64,000 nt of DNA from Mytilus galloprovincialis (taxonomy: Eukaryota > Mollusca > Bivalvia > Mytilida > Mytilidae): contig NC_134844.1 of assembly GCF_965363235.1 (NCBI RefSeq), positions 20,938,646 through 21,002,645 on the forward strand, in the 5' to 3' direction. Positions 20,891-31,340 of the stretch are shown in pieces. The position numbers were made by a program, and so were the translations under genes. The notes under the pieces were generated by a model. It was given only the letters and a program-made list of their open reading frames with translations, had not been told where the DNA came from and searched no databases. Each line of letters begins with the position of its first letter. Within the stretch, counting starts at the first letter, position 1.

Positions 20891-23880
20891 AGTTTACTGT
20901 ATATGCAATACAATTTTAACAAATTAACAAATGAGGAGTCAGATAATCTAGAGGGTCCAGTCTGTCTACATGAGGCATCAAATGTTTTAAAAGCAATGAA
21001 AAATGATAAAAGTCCAGGATCATCAGGTTTCACAGCTGAATTTTTCAAAGTTTTTTGGGGAAAATTGGTCCATTTGTTGTAAGATCCATAAATTATGGTT
21101 TTGAAAAAGGTCAACTCTCCATTACACAGAGACAAGGTATAATTACATGTATACCTAAAGGAGACAAACCACGACAGTTTCTCAAAAACTGGAGGCCAAT
21201 TACTCTCCTAAATACTTCTTACAAAATTGCATCAGGAGTTATTGCTAATCGATTTAAACAAGTATTGGGAAATTTGATTGATCCTGATCAGACTGGCTTT
21301 ATTCTAGGCCGATTTATAGGAGAAAACACAAGATTGTTATATGACTTGATGCAAATTGCAGAAGAAAAAAACCTACCAGGACTTCTCCTATTTGTCGACT
21401 TCGAAAAAGCCTTCGATTCATTATCATGGGATTTTCTACAAGAAGTATTAAAATTTTTCAATTTTGGACAATCTATTCGTAATTGGGTGAGAATTTTCTA
21501 CTCTAATATTAATTCAGCTGTAAACCATGGGGGTAACTTATCAGATTTTTTTAACATTGAACGGGGTTGTAGACAAGGCGATCCGCTTTCTCCTTATTTG
21601 TTTATATTGTGTGCTGAAATACTAGCTATTAAGCTTCGCAACAATAAGAAAATAAAAGGGTTAAAATCTGTTAGTATTGAAAATAAATTGTCTCAATTTT
21701 CTGATGATACTGCTATTATTTTAGATGGATCGGAAGAATCTCTAATGGAAAACATGAAAGACCTTAATTATTTTTGGGAAATCTCAGGTTTAAAAATTAA
21801 CTACAGTAAAACCCAGGTTGTGTGGATTGGCAGTATGAAATACAGTCAGAATGAATTTTGTACTAGCTTAGACTTATCATGGGGTAAACATAATTTTTCG
21901 TACCTTGGAATAGACTTTGATGTAGATTTATCAAAGATGATACGATTAAATTATGATAAAAAAATATTGGAGATTGAATCTCTTTTAAAGCAATGGAGCA
22001 AGAGAAACTTAACTCCTATTGGGCGTATTACAGTGGTTAAAACATTGGCATTACCAAAGCTTATCCATCTGTTTTCACCATTGCCAAATCCAGACTCCAG
22101 ATTTATTCAAAAACTTGATAACTAGTTTTATAGTTTTGTTTGGCAAAAACCAGTTGGTAAAGTTAAGAGAGAAACATTAGTGAAAGATTATTTTGAAGGG
22201 GGTCTAAAAATGATTAGTTTGAAACCTTTCATAAAATCACTGAAATGTACATGGGTCAGAAGTTTGATCAATAATAAAAAGTTACAGGAAACTCTTGCTT
22301 TTTATGGGATTGATTTTGATTTATTAGAAAATACAGGTGTTAAAAAACATAGAAAAAAGTATCAATGTATGCACAAATCCATTTTGGAAAGATGTTTTGA
22401 GTGCCTGGAAAGAAATTGTTGCATTAAATATTGAATATACATGGGAATATTTTTTGAATATGCCTTTATGGTTAAAATAGAAAATGATGTTGTTTTCTAC
22501 AAAGACTGGTATGACAAAGGTGTACACATTGTAAATGATTTATTAGATGAAGCTGGAGAATTTTTTTCTCTGACCAAATTCCAGGACGTGTATCATATAC
22601 GTACAGACTTTCTGAAATATTATGGCTTGATGAATTGTATTAAACAGTATTCACAACATTTTGTTAAAAATGCTGCATCACCAATTAAGAATTGTTACCC
22701 AAGCATTCCTAATAATATCAAGATTTCTTTTAAACATAAAAATGGTTCTAAAGATATGTACTTCATATTGAGAAAAAATCTTACAGAACCAACAAATAAA
22801 AAGAAAATTATGGAAAAGTTTGGTGTCACTAATGATGAAATGAAACTTATTTATACACTTCCATTTAAAACTACTACAAATAGTAGAGCACAGTGGTTCC
22901 AATTCAGGATAAACCACTTAGTTTTGACTACTAATTATTTCTTGGAAAAAATAAAACTTGTACAAAGCCCTCTTTGTACTTTTTGTAATATACAACCAGA
23001 AACCATTATACACTTATTGTGGGAATGTGAAGAGGTACAAATTTTGTTAGAAAATTTTGATACATGGACTTCATCTACAGCACATGTAACACTTAACTAT
23101 AATTGTAAGACTTTTGTATTTGGTATTTTTGATGTTAGAAATTGTATTGTACAAAATAAGATACTGCTCTGTATTAAATATTATATTCATTCAAGTCGAT
23201 GTTTGAAAAAAGTTCTATCACTTCAGGCACTCAAACATAAGTTAAATGTTCTGTACTGTACTGAAAAAACTGTAGCTATTTACAAACCAAACCAAGAACA
23301 GTTTGAGAGAGAATGGAATAGCTGGCACTTCCTGTGTTTATACTGAGAACAATCACACAAATACATGAGACTTTTGTTTTTTAAATTTGCTAACGAAAAC
23401 CTATAAATCTGGCTATTTACTTTCCATCTTTCTTGAATCAGATACCATATAATTGCAGTGACATTTAGAGCAAAACGCGGTTGACCAATTCTTCTTTTTT
23501 TCTTAAAAATTTCAAAGTTAACTTGTAATTTTTTTTTTTTTTTTTGTTTTTTGTTTTTTTTTTTTTGTTTTTTTTTGTCAAATTTATGATTTTTTTTTTG
23601 ATTTTTTTTTTTTTCTCTATCAAATTTTTTTTTTCTTCTTCAAAATTTTACTATAGAAATAAAACAAAACATAGACAAATTACTTGCAGCAGAAAACTCA
23701 AACTGTTCTTAAGAATTAGTAATTGTAAGAATGGTTAAAATTAACTAAATTATAATTATCCGACATTGTATTATCTGCATTGTAAAGAATAATTATATAC
23801 CTTTGTATATTATCATGATTATGTATTGTGTTTTGATAAAATAAAATAAATATAAAAAAAAAGTTTACTGTATATGCAAT
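20891..23880 (+). mobile_element. 5'-truncated L1/Tx1-like LINE with 19-bp target-site duplication
   Basis: AGTTTACTGTATATGCAAT is present perfectly at 20891-20909 and 23862-23880, bracketing 2.95 kb. The insertion begins abruptly inside the ORF2 coding region, as expected for 5' truncation. It carries a reverse transcriptase and a C-terminal CxxC...HxxxxC zinc motif. It ends in a T-rich 3'UTR (23530-23640) followed by an A-rich tail (AAAATAAAATAAATATAAA...). Target-primed reverse transcription explains all of these. Orientation is plus. Confidence 0.95.
20911..23346 (+). pseudogene. LINE ORF2 remnant: reverse transcriptase plus zf-RVT domain, frame-damaged
   Basis: The pieces are collinear. 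20911-21070 carries the KNDKSPGSSGF motif upstream of the RT. 21055-22125 is the RT core, with FKNWRPI-like LKNWRPITLLN, IDPDQTGFILGR, the first catalytic Asp in LLLFVDFEKAFDSLSW, the GCRQGDPLSPYLFILCAEIL motif and the FSDDT catalytic box. 22126-22440 is the thumb region, and 22441-23346 contains CTFCNIQPETIIHLLWEC, the zf-RVT finger. A one-base frameshift near 21060 and a TAG at 22123-22125 break the frame. A further shift at about 22345, restored at about 22480, also breaks it. The element cannot encode a functional protein. The box reads FSDD rather than the commoner F/YADD. It is closest in style to the L1/Tx1 group of aquatic animals. Confidence 0.9.
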
Positions 23881-25661
23881 TGGTTTCTCTAGATCTACGC
23901 CGATGAATACATTGGCTGTACCAGAATGAACTCTTATGTCTATTCTTTTGTCCCACTTTTTGAACATAGTGTTATGTATTAATAGAAACTTCCTAAGTTT
24001 GTGATCAAATATAAAGGTATGCAGTAATGACATTTATTAATCATTCTGCTTGCATGATCCTTCCTACATATATCATGCAAATCATACATAATGTATAAAA
24101 TGAAACTACATTATGTAAGATATATAAAAGGAAGTGGCTACTTAGTTCACTATATCATAAAATTTATTCATCATTAATTACATAAAATATAATATGATGA
24201 ATGCATACATGTACATCTTATGCAAGCGCAAATAAAAATGATACAAATAGAATTGATAGGATTATACTTCGTGTGGCTTTATTAAGAAACACCCATTGAG
24301 GCTCTGTAAGCAAACTTCTAAATTGGATCTGTACTCGGAATTTAGAAAAACTTTATAACATACAATTAATGAGACCTCTGCTTGTTGTAAACACATTAAA
24401 GGATTACACAGAATTTAATTATTTTGATTTATTTATATTCTAAACATTTGAAAATTATCCTTTTTCCTGCAAAATGATATATATTTTTTAGAATGTTCGT
24501 TTTGTTCAGAATAAGTCCTCATATGTTTCAATTAGACTATTTGGTTTTGCTTATTGTTGAAGGCTGTAATTATTGTGTCAATTGTTATCGTGTTTTGAAA
24601 CCCTTGCTTAAGCATTGACGTATGCCTCAATAAAGAGGGAAACAAACTCACACTTAATTGTAGAGAGGCCGGAATCAGCAACAGGAAAAGCTAGAATACA
24701 ATAAGTGTTCGAATTGTTTAATGAAGAATAAAGTTAAAACATTACAATATTATTGTTTTTTCCAAAGTAATTGTAAATTGAAAAAAATAATAAAAAATGA
24801 AACATACATTTTTAATTGTTCTTAATATAATTAAACAGTTATAATGAATACAGTGCTTATGATCTAAAAACTTTCTTTAATGAAAAATAAATAAATTTAA
24901 CTATTAGAAATTATCTGAAGATAAATAGTGTATTTCAAATTATTTCAAACTTACCTTATTGTAATTACTGATTATCAAATTATCTTTGATGCCACGACCA
25001 CTACTGATAAAATTTCGAATCATGGACGTAATGTTTACGATTATTGTTTAATTATACGTCCAATACTTGACCTTCAAATAAACAGAAACTAATGTAGCAT
25101 CTGCTATTTGTCCCAGAATACACTCATTTAATTTTCATTATGATATAAATTGTAAAAAATTTGTTTATTTTTAACTTGTACTGACAAATAAATTATTTAA
25201 CAGTCTTTGTGGAATTGAGCAACTCAATTTCCATTCTTATAACATCATATTGATACCAATAATCTATAATAATATCAGGAATAGTCTATACTTTATATTG
25301 AACGATAGCTATACCAAACACAATTATTAATGTTCTGTCGTTGTTCTCCTATATTTAATGCGTTTCTCTCAGTTTTAGTTTGTTACCCCGTTTTTTTTTT
25401 TTTTTGTCCATAGATTTATGAGTTTTGAACAGCGGTATACTACTGTTGCCTTTATTTACATTACATTTTAACCAATAGTCATTAACTTCTATATCATTTA
25501 GTCTCTTGTGGAGAGTAGTCTCGTTGGCAATCATACCATATCTTCTTGTTCTTATATTGGTACATATAACATAAGAATTAACTCAAAATTGTTTGAAAAC
25601 AATGTTAAATGCAACTTAAAAAAAGAGTCGGCAATCTTCCAATTATATTTGATTGAAAGTA
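23881..25661. other. AT-rich non-coding stretch
   Basis: No exon is supported. At about 25340-25462 there is an uninterrupted copy of the GTTTTGAACAGCGGTATACT repeat that is split at 5.97-6.38 kb. The open frames at 23716-24033 and 25508-25846 lack domains; the second runs into the foldback's terminal array. Confidence 0.45.
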
Positions 25662-25672
25662 TGATATTGTTA
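25662..25672 (+). repeat. Left target-site duplication of the foldback element
   Basis: TGATATTGTTA here is identical to 35385-35395. The inverted termini TGGACGTCAAGTTGGTTAC begin immediately inside each copy. Confidence 0.9.
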
Positions 25673-25687
25673 TGGACGTCAAGTTGG

Positions 25688-25840
25688 TTACTTATTCCCT
25701 ATTCCCTATTCGTTACCTATTCCCTATTCCCTATTCGTTACCTATTAGTTACTTATTCCCTATTCCCTATCGTTACCTATTCGTTACTTATTCCCTATTC
25801 CTTATTCGTTACTTATTCTATTTTTAATATCCTTCCCCCT
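25688..25840. repeat. Outer short-unit array, left (A)
   Basis: It is built from CCTATTC and CCTATTCGTTA units (TTCCCTATTCCCTATTCGTTA and so on). The reverse-complement array is at 35160-35370, and another copy is internal at 31140-31340. The same GTTACCTATTC motif forms the linker of the ~167-bp satellite units, so array and satellite probably share an origin. Confidence 0.9.
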
Positions 25841-25844
25841 TTTT

Positions 25845-26080
25845 AATTGTTTATACTCTTATATCTGGTAATAGTTCTAAATTTGTTGAGGTAAAATGAT
25901 CTTTTTATGACCTATTTATACGTGTTTGTGATCAACCGATCCTTTTACTTTATGTTCGATACTCATTTGTTCCTTATTTGATTTTTATACGTTCTACCTT
26001 TTAACTGCTTTATGTCCGTATGTTTGAAGATGGATTATGGTTCGAAGGGATGAAATCACCGTGTTAGCGCTTTCATAAAA
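25845..26080 (+). repeat. Inner inverted-repeat module B, left copy
   Basis: This segment starts AATTGTTTATACTCTTATAT and contains TTTGTTGAGGTAAAATGATC, GATCAACCGATCC and GAAGGGATGAAATCACCG. Inverted copies are at 34905-35137 (outer right) and 29830-30061 (inner). It is thus present three times in the element. Confidence 0.85.
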
Positions 26081-26088
26081 AAAAAAAA

Positions 26089-26400
26089 GATGTGGTATGA
26101 TTGCCAATGAGACAACACCCCACAATAGACCGAAATGACACAGAAACTAAACTATCAACTATAAGATAATGTACGGCCTTCAACAATGAGCACAGCCCAA
26201 ACCGTGTAGTCACCAATAAAAGGCCCAGACATGACAATTTCAAACAATTCAAACAACAAAACTAACGGCCGTATTTCATATACAAAAAAATAAACGGAAA
26301 ACAAATATGTAACACAAAAACAAACGATAACTACTTAATTTCAGGCTCTTGTCTAGGGACAGGCACATACTAACATAATGTGGTGGGGTTAAACATGTTA
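26089..26400 (+). repeat. SINE-like copy C inside the left arm
   Basis: It begins GATGTGGTATGATTGCCAAT and reads through ATGACACAGAAACTAAAC, GTACGGCCTTCAACAATGAG, ACTAACGGCCGTATTTCATA and CTCTTGTCTAGGGACAGGCA. The inverted counterpart at 34597-34899 is nearly identical along its length, and the flanking satellite also matches. It was therefore copied with the arm. Related free copies are at 15655 and elsewhere. Confidence 0.85.
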
Positions 26401-26439
26401 GCAGGGTGTACATCGTTTCGGAGCATGCTATTACCTTGT

Positions 26440-29020
26440 TTAATTCGTTCCATCACTCGCTTATAATTCGCTTATAATACGTGTATCATACGTTGCACCT
26501 TTTAAAACATGATTTTCAATTGTTTTGTTGTCTCTGGTGGTAGATTTGGGTTCTTGGAGGTGATATAACTCTATAAGCGCATATGTACCCGTTCCAGCGC
26601 TCGGATAATACCCTGTTAAATATTCGTTACTTATTCGCTTTTAATACGTTTGTTGTACGTTGCACCTTTTAGAAAAGGATTTTCAATTGTGTTCATATCT
26701 CTGGTGGTAATAATGTGTTCTTATAGATGAAATACCCCTATTAGCGCGTAGGTACCCGTTCCAGCGCTCGGATAATACCCTGTTACCTATACGTTCCTTG
26801 TTCGCTTTTAATGCGCGGGGTAAGTATACGTTGCATCTTGAAATAAATCGTTTTTTAATTGTGTTCATGTCTCTGGTGGTAACAATGTGTTCTTAGAGAC
26901 GAAATGACCCTATTAGAGCGTATGTACCCGTTCCAGCGCTCGGTTAATACCCTGTTACCTATTCGTTACCTATTCACTTATAATACGTTTGTTGTACGTT
27001 GCACCTTTTAGAAAAGGATTTTCAATTGTGTCCATGTCTCTGGTGGTAACAATGTGTTCTTAGAGATGAAATGACCCTATTAGCGTGCATGTACTCGTTC
27101 CAGCGCTCGGTTAATACCCTGTTAAATATTCGTTACATATTCACTTATAATACGATTGTTGTACGTTGCACCTTTTAGAAAAGGATTTTCAATTGTGTTC
27201 ATATCTCTGGTGGTAATAATGTGTTCTTATAGATGAAATACCCCTATTAGCGCGTAGGTACCCGTTCCAGCGCTCGGATAATACCCTGTTACCTAAACGT
27301 TCCTTATGCGCTTTTAATGCGCGGGGTAAGTATACGTTGCATCTTGAAATAAATCGTTTTTTAATTGTGTTCATGTCTCTGGTGGTAACAATGTGTTCTT
27401 AGAGACGAAATGACCCTATTAGAGCGTATGTACCCGTTACAGCGCTCGGTTAATACCCTGTTACCTATTCGTTACCTATTCGTTACCTATTCACTTATAA
27501 TACGTTTGTTGTACGTTGCACCTTTTAGAAAAGGATTTTCAATTGTGTCCATGTCTCTGGTAGTAACAATGTGTTCTTAGAGATTAAATGACCCTATAAG
27601 CGCGCATGTACCCGTTCCAGCGCTCGGTTAATACCCTGTTACCTATTCGTTACCTATTCGTTACTTATTCGCTTTTAATACGTTTGTTGTACGTTGCACC
27701 TTTTAGAAAAGGATTTTCAATTGTGTTCATATCCCTGGTGGTAATAATGTGTTCTTATAGATGAAATACCCCTATTAGCTCGTATGTACCCGTTCCAGCG
27801 CTCGGATAATACACGGTTACTTATTAGTTCCTTATTCGCTTTTAATGCACAGGGTATTCGTTGTACCTTGAAATAAATCGTTTTTTAATTGTGTTCATGT
27901 CTCTTGTGGTAACAATGTGTTTTCTTACAGATGAAATGACCCTATTAGTGCGCATGTACCCGTTCAAGCGCTCAGTTAATACCCTGTTACCTATTCGTTA
28001 CCTATTCATTTATAATACGTTTGTTGTACGTTGCACCTTTTAAAAAAAGATTTTCAATTGTGTCCATGTCTCTGGTGGTAACAATGTGTTCTTAGAGATG
28101 AAATGACCCTATTAGCGCGCATGTACCCGTTCCAGCGCTCGGTTAATACCCTGTTACCTATTCGTTACCTATTCACTTATAATACGTTTGTTCTACGTTG
28201 CACCTTTTAGAAAAGGATTTTCAATTGTGTCCATGTCTCTGTTGGTAACAATGTGTTCTTAGAGATGAAATGGCCCTATTAGCGTGCATGTACCCGTTCC
28301 AGCGCTCGGTTAATACCCTGTTACCTATTCGTTACATATTCACTTATAATACGATTGTTGTACGTTGCACCTTTTAGAAAAGGATTTTCACTTGTGTTCA
28401 TGTCTTTGGTGGTAACAATGTGTAATTAGAGATGAAATGACCCTATTAGCGTGCATGTACCCGTTCCAGCGCTCAGTTAATACCCTGTTACCTATTCGTT
28501 ACTTATTCGTTACTTATTCGCTTTTAATACGTTTGTTGTACGTTGCACCTTTAAGAAACGGATTTTCAATTGTGTTCATATCTCTGGTGGTAATAATGTG
28601 TTCTTATAAATGAAATACCCCTATTAGCGCATATGTACCCGTTCCAGCGCTAGGATAATACACGGTCACTTATTCGTTCCTTATTCGCTTTTAATGCGCA
28701 GGGTATACGTTGCACCTTGAAATAAATCGTTTTTTTAATTGTGTTCGTGTCTCTGATGGTAACAATATGTTCTTAGAGATGAAATGACCCTATTAGCGCA
28801 CATGTACCCGTTCCAGCGCTCGGTTAATACCCTGTTACCTATTCGTTACTTATTCGCTTATAATACGTTTGTTGTACGTTGCACCTTTTAGAAAAAGATT
28901 TTCATTTGTGTTCATGTCTCTGGTTGTTACAATGTGTTCTTAGAGATGAAATAACCCTTTTAGCGCGTATGTACCCGTTCCAGCGCTCGGCTAATACCTT
29001 GTTACTTATTCGTTACTTCT
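26440..29020 (+). repeat. Satellite array D, forward orientation (~15 units of ~167 bp)
   Basis: Each unit contains GTCTCTGGTGGTAACAATGT, GTACCCGTTCCAGCGCTCGG, TAATACCCTGTTAC, a variable GTTACCTATTC linker and GTACGTTGCACCTTTTAGAA. Spacing between ATTTTCAATTG phrases at 28049 and 28216 is 167 bp; units with longer linkers reach about 180. Two subtypes alternate: one with the GAAAAGGATTTTCAATTG junction, one with AAATAAATCGTTTTTTAATTG. Open frames here repeat identically and are artefacts. Confidence 0.95.
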
Positions 29021-29800
29021 TATTTCAAGGTGCAACGCATAGCACGCGTATTTAAAGCGAATAAGGAACTGAAACGGGTACATATGTTCGAATAAGGTTA
29101 TTTCACCTCTAAGAACCGACAGTTATCACCAGAGACACAAAAATATTTCTTTTTAAGGTGCAACGCATAACACACGTTTTAAAAGTGAATAAGAAACGAA
29201 TAAGTAACAGGGTATCAGTGTTGCGCTGAAATGGGTAAAAATACGCTAATAGGGGTTTTTCACTTCAGAGAACACACAATTACCGCCAGAGACATGAAAG
29301 CAATAGATAATCGATTTATTCCAAGGTGCAACGTATATCACGCGTATTAAAAGCGAATAAGGAACGAATAAGTAACAGGGTATCAGTCGAGCGCTGAAAC
29401 GGGTACATATGTTCTATTAGGGTTATTTCACCTCTAAGAACCGACAGTTACCACCAGAGACACAAAAATATTTCTTTTTTAAAGTGCAACGCATAAAACA
29501 CGTTTTAAAAGCGAATAAGGAACGAATAAGTAACAGGGTATCAGTGTAGCGGTGAAATGGGTACATATGTGCTAATAGGTTTTTTTTTCAACTCGGAGAA
29601 CACATAATTACCACCAGAGACATGAAAGCAATCGATAATCGTTTTATTTCAAGGTGAAACGTATACCACGCGTATTAAAAGCGATTAAGGAACGAATAAG
29701 TTACAGGGTATAAACCGAGCGCTGGAACGGGAACATACACGCTAATAGGATTATTTCATCTCTAAGAACACATAGTTACCGCCAGAGACAATAACACAAC
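29018..29800 (-). repeat. Satellite array D, inner reverse block (4 diverged units)
   Basis: Orientation switches at about 29018-29024, where a forward GTTACTTATTCGTTACT linker meets reverse TTTCAAGGTGCAACG. Four reverse units follow (CGCTGAAA near 29221, 29393, 29553, 29720). They are more diverged than the rest: the core reads AGCGCTGAAACGGG in place of AGCGCTGGAACGGG, and CACGCGT or CACACGT replaces the AACAAACG motif. Confidence 0.85.
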
Positions 29801-29829
29801 TGACAATCAATTTCCAAAATGTTCATTTT

Positions 29830-30061
29830 TATACAAGCGCTAAAAGGTGATTTCACCTCTTCGAACCAAGAACCAGATCTTCAAACATACGAATATAAAA
29901 CATTTAAAAGGTAGAACGTATAAAAATCAAATAATAAATAAATAAGTATCTAACATAAAGCAACAGAATCGGTTGAGCACAAACACATATAAATAGGTCA
30001 TAAAAAGGTCATTTTACCTCAACAAATTTAGATCTATAACAAGAGATAAGAATATAAACAA
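29830..30061 (-). repeat. Module B, inner reverse copy
   Basis: The reverse complement of module B, with CGAACCAAGAACC, GGTAGAACGTATAAAAATC and TTTACCTCAACAAATTTAGA. It ends ATAAACAA at 30061, where insertion E begins. Confidence 0.85.
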
Positions 30062-31125
30062 GAGTGCACACGCTGAAATGTCTCTCCTTCTTTACTAATC
30101 ATTGATATTATGTTGATAGTCTTAAGTATAAAGCTTTATAACAACTGTCACATAACTTAACATTAACCAAGATAACAAAGACCAATGAACCATGAAAATG
30201 AGGGCAAGGTCAGATGAAACATGCCAGACAGACATGTACAGCTAACAATGCTTTCATACAACAAATATAGTTGACCTCTTACTTATAGTTTAAGAAAAAT
30301 AGACCAAAACACAAAAACTTAACACTGAGCAATGAACCGTGAAAATGAGGTCGAGGTCAAATAAAACCTGCGCGACTGACATACAGATCATATAATATTT
30401 CCATACACCTAATATAGTTGACTTATAGCATATAGTATTAGATAAAAAGACCAAAACTCAAAAACTTAACTTTGACCACTCAACCATGAAAATGAGGTCA
30501 AGGTCAGATGACACATGTACACCTTACAATCATTCCATACAACAAATATTATAGATCTATTGTGTAAAGTATGAGAAAAGGAGACCAAAACACAAAAACT
30601 TAACTATAACCATTGAACCATGAAAATAAGGTCAAGGTCAGATGACACCTGCAAGTTGGACAAGGACACCTTACAGTCCTTCCATACACCGAATATACTT
30701 GCCCTATTGCTTATAGTATCTGAGATATGGACTTGACCACCAAAACTTAACCTTGTTCACTGATCCATGAAATGAGGTCGAAATTAAATGAAAACATCTG
30801 ACGGGCATGAGGACCTTACAAGGTACGCACATACCAAATATAACTATCCTATTACTTAAAATAAGAGAGAATTCAACATTACAAAAAATCTTAACTTTTT
30901 TTCAAGTGGTCACTGAACCATGAAAATGAGGTCAAGGACATTTGACATGTGACTGACAGAAACTTCGTAACATGAGGCATCCATATACAAAGTATGAAGC
31001 ATCCAGTTCTTCCACCTTCTAAAATATAAAGTTTTTAAAAAGTTAGCTAACACCGCCGCCGCCGCCGCCGGATCACTATCCCTATGTCAAGCTTTCTGCA
31101 ACAAAAGTTGCAGGCTCGACAAAAA
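30062..31125 (+). mobile_element. 1.06-kb tandem-core element (Helentron/HINE-like) inserted in the foldback
   Basis: Removing 30062-31125 joins ATAAACAA to TTAAAAAGGG, which exactly recreates the sequence at 35130-35147. This block is therefore an insertion between A and T without an evident target duplication. It contains six diverged tandem units of about 135-155 bp, each with the phrase AACCATGAAAATGAGGTCAA. Next come six CCG trinucleotides (31053-31070) and, 12 bp from the end, a perfect hairpin CTGCAAC-AAAA-GTTGCAG (31096-31113). A tandem core, microsatellite, terminal hairpin and A|T insertion without duplication are features described for non-autonomous Helitron/Helentron elements. 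No Rep-helicase ORF is present, and the family assignment is inference. The same tandem core is, from memory, widespread in mussels. Confidence 0.7.
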
Positions 31126-31340
31126 TTAAAAAGGGTGAGGATATCAAAAATCGAATAAGTAACGAATAAGGAATAAGTAACAAATAGGTAACGAATAGGG
31201 AATAGAGAATAAATAACGAATAGGTAACGCATAGGGAATAGGGAATAAGTAACGAATAGGTAACAAATAGGGAATAGGGAATAAGTTACGAATAGGTAAC
31301 GCATAGGGAATAGGGAATAAGTAACGAATAGGTAACAATT
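31126..31340 (-). repeat. Inner short-unit array (A, reverse)
   Basis: It continues module B once E is removed (TTAAAAAGGGTGAGGATATC, then AATCGAATAAG). It is made of GGGAATA and GGTAACGAATA units and passes without a break into the first reverse satellite unit (AACAGGGTATTAACCGAGCG). The terminal TGGACGTC sequence is absent here, so this former end was lost in a fusion within the shared GAATAGGTAAC motif. Confidence 0.8.

Noticed and set aside
23544..23738. Phe-rich frame
   Set aside because: Poly(T)-rich 3'UTR of the LINE.
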